Part shown: piece after piece, positions 13,501 to 21,163 of the stretch
Position numbering within the stretch: position 1 is the stretch's first letter
Layout of the letters: every line of letters begins with the position of its first letter
Source of the DNA: Stenopsyche tienmushanensis
Taxonomy: Eukaryota; Arthropoda; Insecta; Trichoptera; Stenopsychidae
DNA: 64,000 nucleotides
Assembly (NCBI GenBank): GCA_008973525.1
Contig: WACJ01000310.1
Location: forward strand, 186,001 to 250,000
Direction: 5' to 3'
Program-made: the position numbers and the translations under genes
The notes under the pieces: generated by a model
What the model was told of the DNA's origin: nothing
Databases searched by the model: none
Seen by the model: only the letters and a program-made list of their open reading frames with translations

Positions 13501-16500
13501 TTTTAAAATAATGAGGCAATTTTCTCTTGTGTTTGATGTTTCTTCTAATTCAAAGAGAAGAAAAATATCATATAGAACAAGAAGTATTTGAAATGAAGCC
13601 TCGTCATCACGATATAGTGTTTTGCACATTTTTGCCATTAATGATACAACAGCAACTAAAATAAAAAATGAAATGAATTGAATTAATACATTATGTGTTA
13701 AAATTAGCTTATAAACTAAACACTAGTGCATAAGAAAGCGTTACCCTATGAAATTATTTGAAACGAAATACAGTGGAACCTCGGGTTACGAACTTAATTT
13801 TTTTTTTAATTACGAGTTTGTTTCCGGAAGGTAGCACTGTATATCTAAATATGGCAAGTACAATACAAATTTGAAAGAATTTGGAGTTAATTATCCCCTG
13901 CGTAGAGAAGAGTCTTACTGTATTAAAAATATAAAATAAATACCTATTTCGATGTCATTTCTCAGGTTATTCGTAACGAAAGAAACCACATTTATTGCAA
14001 TATTAAAATCGCTTTTATTTTGTAAATCGTATAATCCATCTCGTAGTAAAAATCTCAATGTTGTATTCGTATATCTAGACTTTTTAAAATTATAATTTAA
14101 AAGAATCTCTGTAACCAGGCTTTTAAACGGGTTCTCAACGATCTCTGTCGTTTCCACCAACATCAATTCATCGGCATCTTTCGTATCGTCATTCAATAAG
14201 CCGCAGAGAAATTCAATGATTTCCTTATACGTTTTGTCTCGAATGAATATCAAAACATCGCTGCTATAGTTTTCATAGTCATATAAAGATTTTAATTTAT
14301 TCAACAATTCCGTTTTTTCGTGCACTCCTTCGCAATAGTTATAGAAATGCAAATGCAGATAAGTGTTTACAATGTCCATTGCTCCTATTACTTTGACTGT
14401 TATATCTTTGAAGTCGCTGAATGTTGATAAATTGTGATTCAGAAAGAAGTTTATCCATTTAAGAATCATATCTATATCGCCTAAAATATCAGGTATGAAT
14501 ATATTTGATTCTTTGCATTTGCCTATCTTCTCTGAGATGTTTTTATCCAGCATATTTTTAATTGAATTAAACGTATTTTTACAGACTGGATATGTAGAAA
14601 TTTCTGCAGACGTGTTTTCAGCACAGATTTCTGCATCTTTGAACAATAAACCCATTTCAAAGTCGCTTATTAACATTAAATTTTCAAAATCATCGAATAT
14701 ATCACTGAAAACATCTTGTGTTTTATTTTTTGATTATTCAATACCATATTTTCTTTAATGCACAATTTAAAAAAGATACAAGAAATTTGATTTCTATAGC
14801 AAAGAGAAGAGTAATCTGTGAAAGCCCAGTGCGTTATTTCTAATCGCATTACATCACTGATTCTAGTATTATAATTGTTTAATAATAAATCCAAATTATA
14901 TATACTTTCATAAGAATGCAAAAGGGACTTTTCAACAAATAAATTTATCAACAAATCCATAGGCGGATGAAATGATTTTAAGCTTAAAATGCTTTTTATC
15001 GCTTTATGGCATATATTAAAAACGTTGCTTTGAACTGATGCTTTCCTAAAAATTTAATAAATACACAATTATATTTTTACAACTAACTATAACACCGTAT
15101 TAAATATATAATATGGTATCACCTCAATATACCGTTCCATATTTTAATTGATGGGTCATTATAACTTTCATTCCATTTTCGATCAATCGTTTCATATACG
15201 TTGATTATTATTTCGTAGAATAATATTTCTTCGTTCACAAATGAGTTAGAACAAAAATGAACACAAAGTGCCTCCAAAAATAATGCGATTTCGTGTTCCG
15301 TAATATAATGTCCATATTTATAAACGTATTCTTTGATTATGTCAGCCCTTAAATCACACATTACAAGAAATAATCAATAGAATAATTAATTGAATTAAAA
15401 TATATATATATTTAAATAATTAATATTACCATGGTTGAAAATGCTGGGTGAGATGATTCAAAATTTGTGATAATGAGGAAAAATCATGAATATCCAATTT
15501 CATTTTCTTTGATGAACTTTCACCTGCTGACGATTCAATAGCTAATTTACTATTAAAACTCTGTGGAATGAGAGAAATTCAATGGGATTTTGTTAGTAAA
15601 TCAGCATAAATTTGATTTCAGCCCAATGAAATAATGAAATTGAGGGTAATAATTTTGATATCAAATAATACAAGTTCCTAAACATTCTGAATGTAACGTT
15701 GGGCGATACCCTAGTCGAATATCGGGGCACAGTTATCTTCATTGCAGGCCGGTCGCTCTATCTTCTTCTTCAGTTCTTTTGGCGTGTGACAGTATCCTCT
15801 GTGCGAGTTTTCCGATAACCCACAGCTGCCACGTCACTCATAACGTCAGCGAGAAGGACTCAATAAGGGGTATAGGGGGGGATGAATCTCAAAATGGACT
15901 TCAAAGACGATGTCTTCTTTTGAACATGTTTATTGTCCTCACTTTGGATAGGCTGCGGCTGCGAGGCGTAGAAGACCTAATCGAAAATCGGAGGTTGAAA
16001 CTCGAAGATCAAAGTGGGAGAGATCGGTTCGAAGTTGAACGGAAGCTCTGTATGGTGACCCGCACCTCTTTTATAGTTGGCTCAATGCTCCCCCATTCTT
16101 TTGGAAAACAATTTTATTGCAGGTTGTTAAGATATTTGGATTGTTGAATCGGAATCTGCTTGTGATTTTGATTGTGAGAACTTTTTGGAATGAGTCATTC
16201 AGCCGAGTATCATCACTCTCTTGTAAAAATCTGCAAATTTTTCAGCCATAAAGTCTTCCTGGCTCCACAGTTGTGACAACCCTTGATCTTCCCCTGGAGT
16301 ATTAATTGTAGAAGTGCATATTTCTTGTTGCGCATAACATGCCCAAAGTACTTTCCTTTTTTGATTATAGTAAGCACTTCGGGTTGTTGGTTTAATTGCG
16401 CCACTACATCTATATTTGTTTTTCGTTCCGTTCAGGAGATTTTCAACATTCTTCTATAGGTTTACATAGGCTAAGGCTTCTAGATGCTTACACATTGTAT

Positions 16501-19500
16501 TAGTAAGCGTCCAGGCTTCCATTCCATACAGAAGAATGCTGAACACATAGTAATCTCAATCAGTGTTTTGGAAAGTTTTTTTGAGCATATTTTTTTTTTC
16601 ATTTTTATGAAAGCTGCCCTCGTGTTCGCTATTCTGCAATGAATTTCTGTTGTATTTTTACTATTTCAATTTAAGTAGCATCTAAGGTATTTGTAGTTTT
16701 GCACTCTTTCCACAATATTGTCTTCTATTCTGATCATTTCAGTGATGCGGTTTGGAGTTTTACTGAAAACAAGCCACTTTGTTTTCTTAATATTTAATTT
16801 CAGCCCCATTGATGTACTGTGTGCGATGACTGCATTTAATAATCCTTGCAAATCGTACTCCCGTTTATTATTACGCAGGTATCAACCTCTTAGTCATAAA
16901 ATGTAGGTATGATTAACTGAAATTGTTATCGTCAGATAAGTTATTAAGCTCTTTCAACAAAGATAAGATGACTTTCATTTGTGTTGTCTTGAGAGCAGGA
17001 GTTTGTTTTGATAATTAAGATACTTGTATCATTCTTATCGTTGACCAATTATGTTGTTTCCCCCTGACTGTTCTGGAGTGGTGTCATTGGATTTACAGTG
17101 GATTTACATGTCTGTTCTCCAGTTTGAAAGGGTTTATATAAAGATTTGTAAAAAACTATACAAACAAGGTTTTATAATGTGTAAGATTAGTATGATTAAA
17201 GGAGAGATTCAAACCTGATGACAAATTTCAACTGCTAAAATTACAAAATGTTTATAAACTTCATGCTCTTCAGATGCTAATAAAAAACTGCATTTGATTG
17301 AAGAGGACTCGGCAATTACAAGCTGGTGAATTGATGTTAATAAACTATTCCACACGTTCCAATCTCCGGCGAGACATCCAGCTTCATCTCCCAAACGTCC
17401 TTTTGGATGATGAATTAGCAAACATATGTGCAAAAATTTAAAAAGTAATATCTGCAACGTATAAAAGATACAAATTAAAAATTGATTTATTTGGCTATGT
17501 AATACGCTGTATAATGATTTTTTTTTTGTTACAAGGATAAAATTTGTTTCAGACGAACCTTTTTAGATTTGAAAGCATTCGACGTCTGTCTATAGAATTG
17601 TAGTGCAAAGGGTAAGGCCGTTTCAGTGAAAATGCAAATGGCCAAGCGGCTTTCAGCTGCGACCTGTAAAAAATAAAACCTAAGCAATCGATAGTAATTT
17701 TATTTTAATTAAAAAAAGAAAGGGTTGACCAATACATTTTTTGTTACTAATATTGCAATTTCTAGTAAAATTTCTTGAAGATGATCCTTCTTTTCCGCCA
17801 TTTTTGAGGTAAACAATTGTTCGAATGAATTTAAATTGTCTCTTATAGGAAGAATAAGATGGCATCTATTCACACCCTCTTTTATAATCGTTGCCAAAAT
17901 TTGTGATGCTTTTAATGCATCTATTGAACCACGATTGGATATAATTACGGCTGTATCGAGTAAATCTGAAAACGTTTAAACAAGACTTGAAAATTATATT
18001 ACATTCAGGGTAAATAATTACAATTCAATATTAATAAATCACTGTTGAAAAACCAAAAATTGTCAAATTGTATTGAATTACCTGCCCATTGAAATGGTGT
18101 GATTCGCTCTAGATAATATTTGTAACATAGCGTATGTTTACTTAAAATTCTAATATACAGATCACCAACAATGCGAACAAGTCTCGAGCATTTTAATATT
18201 TCTAGAGAGCATTCAATGACTTTTTCGCAGTTAATATATTGCAAATCTAGATTTTTATAAGATGATTAATATGTAAATAAGCGTAATAAGTATTTTTTTA
18301 AATAGCATTATAGATAAAATACCTTTATTTGCTCCAGATATTATAGTAATTAATAAAGATGAGCAATTTACTTCTATATTTTTATGAGAAGATTGATCTG
18401 GATTGGCTCTTTCGGATTCCTGTGAAAGACGTAATAATAAATTATAAAATGAGCCTAAGGTGAACCTTTAATTTTAAAACGTTATTTAACATAATTAAAG
18501 TTAACAACTAATTATTAGGGGTATAAGAAAACCATAACTTTACATGGTGTTGGTAGTGAAATGCAATTAATTCGTTCAGGACCCTCGTTCAGGTACTCAT
18601 GGAGGTGGTGGATGGAGGAGGTGTAGGAAGTGGATGAGGATTAGTCGCTATCTCCTTCGATCAGCTGTATCTCGGGAACTGTTAACAGATTCACTTTTGC
18701 AATTATTGACGTTTTACTTTTTAAGATGATTTTCTTCCACAAATGTTAGTAACTTTAGCTACATTGAAGTATGAACTCTTATCTCTGCTTTCGACGGTTT
18801 CTTTTTCTTCCCCTCCTCTTTCTTCACTTACAACAGAGTCTCCTTAAGTTGACGGTGTTGTCATTCATGCAACTCCTTCAACTCATAGACATTGAGGTCC
18901 TCGCTACGTTCTGCAACGAGTTCATCGATGTCAAATTCGTTTACTTCAAGACCTAGACATTTGCCCAGGGACACAATTTCTTCCACAGGCTGCTTTTCAC
19001 TCGAAAACCCCTCGAAGTCTCGTTCTAAAACCACCTAAGGTCAAAATTTTCTCCATGCAGAGTTAAGTGTTCTTCTTGATACACCCTGCGAGTTTCAGGC
19101 ACCCCACAATATTGAAGTGGTTTTTCCAATACTCTCATAGGGTAAGCTGCATGACCTCAGTCATCGAAACAGTTTAAAAGCCCCTTTGTATACAATATCT
19201 TTAAGTTAGAGATAACTTACTGATCCATGGGTTGCAGGATAGGAGTTGTGTTGGGTGGAAAGAAGACAATTTTTATAAATCCTCCAAAATATTATCCTGA
19301 ACTCGGTGTGGGCATTATCCATAATTAGCATGACTTTCAGAGGAAGATTATTATCCAGCAGGTATTTTTTTATCTCAGGACCAGCTGCAGAGTCTATCTA
19401 TTCGGTAAACAGCTTGTCATCAGACCATGCCCTGCAGTTTGACCTCTACATAACAGGCAGTCTGACCTTTCGCACTTTGCACGTTTTGAATGCTCGCAGG

Positions 19501-20317
19501 TTCTCCGAAGAGTAAACAAGAAGATGCTTTATTTTCTTGTCTCCACTCGCATTCACACAGAAGAGTGTCAGACGGTCTTTCAAAGGTTTATGTCCTGGTA
19601 ACTTGGTCCGACAGGACCCCAAAAAAAATTATAACCAGAAATACTCGTAACCCGAGATTCCACTGTATTTTGCTTAGCCCATGGGTCACAAATTCAGTGG
19701 CATCAAATGGAAGGTGCTCCAATTTTTTGGTTCTCAATTTTAAAATCCTCTAGAAATGTTAATTTCCTTTTTGTTTTACAACTTTTACTTTTGCAAGTGT
19801 TGCATAAAAGGAGTGGGCTCAGCGGATGAGCCCCCGTCTGTTCTCTTTTTTATGACATAAAAAAAGTTTATAAAAAGTAATGAGTGGCTGACCCACAGGT
19901 CATAAGTTCACCACTAATAGATTATATACGAAATTGACAGGTCGTAATCTGATATTGTATAGTACTCTTTTCAACCAGACTTTGAATAATAACAGAAATG
20001 TAGTTTTTCTAACAGGATTAAAAACAGATTTTTCAAGGTCGGGAATAAAGATGTTTTAACAGATCATCTCAACCTTTTAATGTCACAATTATAAAACTAA
20101 GTTAAAAAATGTAAGTATAGCAGCTAACCTTGAGGATGTGGTCGTGGGTGGCTTGGAAAAGGTAAGTCCAGGTAAAGTCACGGGTCGAAGAGAGAAAAGA
20201 GTGCGCAGCATCAGAGAGCAATTCTCGGCGTAAGGCTTCACATGATCGTTTTCTTTCTGTTGCTGTTGTGGCAGCTAAACCACGACAGAGATCGCGAAGG
20301 CGACTCTCTGTCGACAT
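79..20317 (-). CDS. ATM: ATM serine/threonine checkpoint kinase (Tefu), multi-exon, 3' end outside window
   Basis: PI3K-like kinase that senses DNA double-strand breaks in the nucleus and phosphorylates checkpoint and repair proteins. Exons in transcript order, placed by GT-AG borders and phase: 20129-20317, 18323-18419, 18082-18246, 17736-17965, 17559-17663, 17215-17451, 15430-15560, 15123-15347, about 14780-15045, about 13944-14715, 13237-13655, 12705-13157, 12234-12539, 10860-11449, 10619-10793, 10096-10330, 9736-9995, 9385-9662, 7971-8157, 7726-7882, 7480-7626, 7108-7400, 6774-6978, 6441-6702, 6208-6373, 6006-6121, 5271-5378, 4840-5084, 4652-4765, 4471-4581, 4233-4394, 4055-4161, 3605-3721, 79-380. 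This gives about 2,650 codons; insect and vertebrate ATM are about 2,750-3,050. Blocks typical of ATM include [24 protein letters not shown] and ICHQ. Only one junction (near 14,750) does not resolve cleanly. Several introns carry transposon debris, yet the exons stay open, so the gene looks functional. Confidence 0.95.
381..1980. other. ATM intron, left part: AT-rich, no gene
   Basis: Apart from the GC-rich palindrome block at 586-672 and a run of 13 C at 1226-1238, I see no coding exon. Stretches at 1320-1640 are open on the minus strand, but the frames have no recognisable content. The sequence at 1640-1970 just upstream of the piggyBac frame is probably part of that element (its 5' untranslated part). 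Confidence 0.5.
586..672. repeat. GC-rich duplicated palindrome block in last ATM intron
   Basis: Two direct copies of CCCGGTCCCGC (589-599 and 631-641, 42 bases apart), each running into a perfect 14-base palindrome: CCGCGGTACCGCGG at 595-608 and CCGCACTAGTGCGG at 638-651. The second copy directly follows TTAACA (625-630). The block is strikingly GC-rich inside an AT-rich intron. TTAA followed by CAC suggests a terminus of a piggyBac-like element, but I could not prove a partner end. Both strands are open here; I do not regard the 70-codon frame across it as a gene. Confidence 0.5.
1981..2910 (+). pseudogene. piggyBac-like transposase relic, internally deleted
   Basis: Starts with ATG at 1981 and an acidic N-terminus ([18 protein letters not shown]) typical of piggyBac transposases. 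The frame is broken by a stop at 2167. It then continues through [20 protein letters not shown], shifts frame near 2272, and reads [36 protein letters not shown] and [20 protein letters not shown] up to 2579. The central catalytic part with the DDD residues is missing. After about 2640 the C-terminal part resumes ([19 protein letters not shown]) and ends in the cysteine-rich domain: [23 protein letters not shown] (about 2804-2910). It lies opposite to ATM in an ATM intron. It is certainly a dead copy that would need a helper to move. Confidence 0.88.
3068..3604. other. ATM intron, right part, with candidate piggyBac 3' terminus
   Basis: AT-rich. On the minus strand the sequence ending at 3578 reads TTAACACTTAAACACCCGC, a plausible TTAA-adjacent end of the piggyBac relic. 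AAATAAATAAATAAATAA at about 3184-3202 is a simple repeat. No exon is seen until the ATM acceptor/donor pair at 3605-3721. Confidence 0.4.
4652..9662 (-). CDS. ATM: ATM: FAT-domain exons
   Basis: Exons 9385-9662, 7971-8157, 7726-7882, 7480-7626, 7108-7400, 6774-6978, 6441-6702, 6208-6373, 6006-6121, 5271-5378, 4840-5084 and 4652-4765 form a helical-repeat stretch matching the ATM FAT domain. Recognisable landmarks are [15 protein letters not shown] (7726-7882), [11 protein letters not shown] across the 7480/7400 junction, [14 protein letters not shown] (6208-6373), [21 protein letters not shown] (6006-6121), [17 protein letters not shown] (4840-5084) and [13 protein letters not shown] (4652-4765). 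Phases agree at every junction, and introns are mostly 60-120 bases. The exceptions are 5379-6005, which contains a 509-base TTAA element, and 8158-9384, which contains non-LTR retroelement debris. In ATM this domain clamps the kinase and mediates the dimer. Confidence 0.93.
5131..5193. repeat. 61-base foldback element (palindrome) in ATM intron
   Basis: Near-perfect inverted repeat centred on AACATATGTT (5161-5170). The left arm AGCTGGCAGCATAAAT...GAGGGTC pairs with the right arm GACCCTC...ATTTAACAGCT. The left arm is nearly identical to the left end of the MITE at 62185-62539 in the SLC5 gene. It sits in the 186-base ATM intron 5085-5270. Confidence 0.75.
5451..5959. mobile_element. TTAA-flanked MITE (piggyBac-type), family 1, full copy
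   Basis: 509 bases flanked on both sides by TTAA (5447-5450 and 5960-5963). Terminal inverted repeats are CCCTTTGCGGTCG on the left and the reverse complement of CCCTTTGCGGACG on the right (12 of 13 match). It has no transposase; the 98-codon frame inside is not protein-like. It lies in the ATM intron 5379-6005. A second copy starts at 21841. Confidence 0.85.
8216..8716 (+). pseudogene. non-LTR retrotransposon reverse-transcriptase fragment
   Basis: Translating in shifting frames gives [12 protein letters not shown] (the Y/FADD box with the second D changed to N), then YLGHLIDDK-type residues, then [13 protein letters not shown] and [19 protein letters not shown] and [15 protein letters not shown]. 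This order (catalytic box, YLG motif, C-terminal region) is that of non-LTR reverse transcriptases. Several stops and frameshifts make it a pseudogene. It sits in ATM intron 8158-9384, antisense to ATM. Confidence 0.85.
8760..9170. repeat. Dispersed repeat linked to the LINE at 16.2-17.1 kb
   Basis: GTGTTGTCTTGAGA, TTTGTTTTGATAATTAAGAT, TCATTCTTATCGTTGAC and GACTGTTCTGGAGTGG between 8896 and 8998 recur in the same order at 16980-17080. The part at 9000-9040 (GAGTATAATCACTC, TTGCAAAA) resembles 16206-16230. This is a shared element, probably the 3' tail of a LINE family. 9171-9384 holds nothing I recognise. Confidence 0.6.
9736..18419 (-). CDS. ATM: ATM: N-terminal helical (HEAT-like) solenoid exons
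   Basis: Sixteen exons between 18419 and 9736 encode the poorly conserved alpha-solenoid that binds NBS1 and other partners in known ATM proteins. Placement rests on open frames, splice sites and anchor blocks: [12 protein letters not shown] and AVEICHQ (17215-17451, matching the ATM block ending ADICHQV), KKMKLD (15430-15560), [17 protein letters not shown] (12705-13157), [17 protein letters not shown] (10860-11449) and [12 protein letters not shown] (10096-10330). The protein is leucine/isoleucine and asparagine-rich, as expected for an AT-rich genome. The junction between about 14780 and 14715 is uncertain (see findings). The long introns 15561-17214 and 11450-12233 carry repeats; most others are under 130 bases. 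Confidence 0.9.
10397..10504. mobile_element. 108-base MITE with TA-type ends in ATM intron
   Basis: Left end AGGGACATATCTACTTTG and right end, read on the minus strand, AGGGATGTTTCTACATTG. About 21 of the outer 26 positions match, continuing into GTTGGGCC versus GTTGAGCC. Flanking TA on both sides (TA|AGGG and CCCT|TA) fits a Tc1/mariner-type insertion. It lies in the ATM intron 10331-10618. Confidence 0.65.
11700..11912 (-). repeat. Dispersed repeat family R (copy 1)
   Basis: Shares with the copy at 34325-34520 the blocks CGCAACCT, AAGTTAGCCT, ATAGATTAT, GAAAATG, GCAAAAA, TCCAACCGGTCCGCTTTTC. Reverse-complement copies occur at 45100, 50455, 53570 and 56165. It lies in ATM intron 11450-12233; the rest of that intron (11913-12233) shows nothing clear. 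Confidence 0.7.
13771..13839. mobile_element. 69-base Tigger-type nano-MITE
   Basis: Begins CAGTGGAACCTCGGGTTACG, the terminal repeat of Tigger/pogo-like elements, and ends GGTAGCACTG. The outer ten bases match CAGTG..ACC on both ends, and TA flanks both sides. It lies in ATM intron 13656-13943. The same terminus (reverse complement) closes the Tigger relic at 19665. Confidence 0.65.
15561..16870 (-). pseudogene. non-LTR retrotransposon fragment (RT C-terminal part) in ATM intron
   Basis: On the minus strand about 16860-16670 reads [35 protein letters not shown] and [15 protein letters not shown], the region after the ADD box of non-LTR reverse transcriptases. At 16404-16213 it reads [40 protein letters not shown], the conserved C-terminal block of insect endonuclease-reverse transcriptases. 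Stops and frameshifts separate the pieces. The remaining stretch 15561-16200 probably includes its 3' end; the open plus-strand frame at 15779-16147 is antisense noise. 16960-17100 repeats the sequence at 8890-9005. Confidence 0.85.
18540..19665 (-). pseudogene. Tigger/pogo-like DDE transposase relic
   Basis: Minus-strand translation near 19370-19220 gives [20 protein letters not shown] and HTEF, then after a frameshift [22 protein letters not shown] followed by PPNTTxxLQPMDQ is the signature of jerky/Tigger/pogo DDE transposases. Downstream, at about 19060-18780, weak continuation is seen ([25 protein letters not shown]), with stops. The right end at 19651-19665 is a Tigger terminal repeat (CCCGAGATTCCACTG followed by TA). 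The left end is not visible. It lies in ATM intron 18420-20128; 19666-20128 shows nothing clear. Confidence 0.82.
20129..20317 (-). CDS. ATM: ATM: first coding exon with TAN motif
   Basis: 63 codons from ATG at 20317. It encodes [14 protein letters not shown] followed by [18 protein letters not shown]. This matches the TAN motif region of ATM/Tel1, where ATERKK-type residues are invariant and needed for telomere and damage functions (family knowledge). It ends [16 protein letters not shown], the counterpart of the WDAVFRFLQ segment. The donor is AAG|GTTAGC and joins in phase 0 to exon 18323-18419 ([11 protein letters not shown]). The exon is more GC-rich than its neighbours, as often seen in first exons near a promoter. 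The next intron, 18420-20128, holds a Tigger-like transposase relic. Confidence 0.9.
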
Positions 20318-21163
20318 GACAATGACGGATAAAAGGTAATCAAACGTGACGTTTTGCGACAGTTGAAAGCGAATTTACCGCGATTCAATATTGGTCTAAA
20401 CGCCACAAGCGGCGATTCGAAAATTGGTCTAAACACCACATTTGTTCACGTTCAAAAACATATTTTTTCTCATTTTAGCATTAACTTTAATAACAAATTA
20501 ATATCATCGCAGAGTACGCAGCTTTATTTATTGATGCAATAAATTCTAAATATTTCTTTGCGTTAATTGAGACATACATTTTACAATGTGGTTACAATAA
20601 ATCGAATACACATTTTGTTTTAGAGCTTAATTAATTAATTTTTTATACCATGTTTAATATCGGAATTTTAAATACAATCTATAATAATATATTATCAACC
20701 ATAAAACATTTAATTGGAATAATTTCAAAATTAGTACGTTTATTTAAATTTTATCTAATTGCTTTTTCTTCTTCTTAATTAGTCTAACATTTGGTCCAAA
20801 TCGTAAATGATACAATGTAACCAAAGCTTTTAATTAATATGGAAATAGGTAATTTTATTCTACAGATTGATTTAAAAATAAAATGTTATCTCCAGATTTG
20901 GTTATGTAACATCTTTAAAATGAACAGCATCAGTAGAAACATAAATTACTCGTTATAATACTTACTTGTGTTGATTGAATGTCTTCGTCAATAAAATCTT
21001 GCACAAACTTATTTATTTAAAATTCAGGAGTAGGTTGTGAACGTTTTGTTGAAAATAAATCAAACAATAAAATAAAGCATGTATAAGAGTTTAATTTTTA
21101 TTTCGACATGGATACATACAAATTATAAAAGTAAAAGTAAAGACGCATGGCGCATTAAAAAAA
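20318..21163. promoter_or_regulatory. ATM upstream region with duplicated CCAAT-bearing 18-mer
   Basis: This is the 0.85 kb between the ATM start and the USP5 stop (both minus). ATTGGTCTAAACGCCACA at 20390-20407 and ATTGGTCTAAACACCACA at 20423-20440 differ by one base. Read on the gene strand, each contains CCAAT. Nearby CGTGACGTTTT (20345-20355) resembles a CRE half-site. The position, 73-123 bases before the ATG, fits a core promoter. The rest is AT-rich and contains the USP5 3' UTR; an AATAAA on the minus strand lies at 21097-21102. Confidence 0.45.
21097..21102 (-). terminator. USP5 polyadenylation signal
   Basis: AATAAA on the minus strand, 62 bases beyond the USP5 stop codon. Canonical hexamer at a usual distance; cleavage site not determined. 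Confidence 0.55.

Noticed and set aside
14700..14760. Programmed -1 ribosomal frameshift in ATM
   Set aside because: The A6 run does not place a proper X_XXY_YYZ heptamer in the zero frame; a short intron or an indel is more likely.
15779..16147. 122-codon plus-strand frame
   Set aside because: Antisense to the LINE fragment in the ATM intron; composition is that of an antisense shadow.
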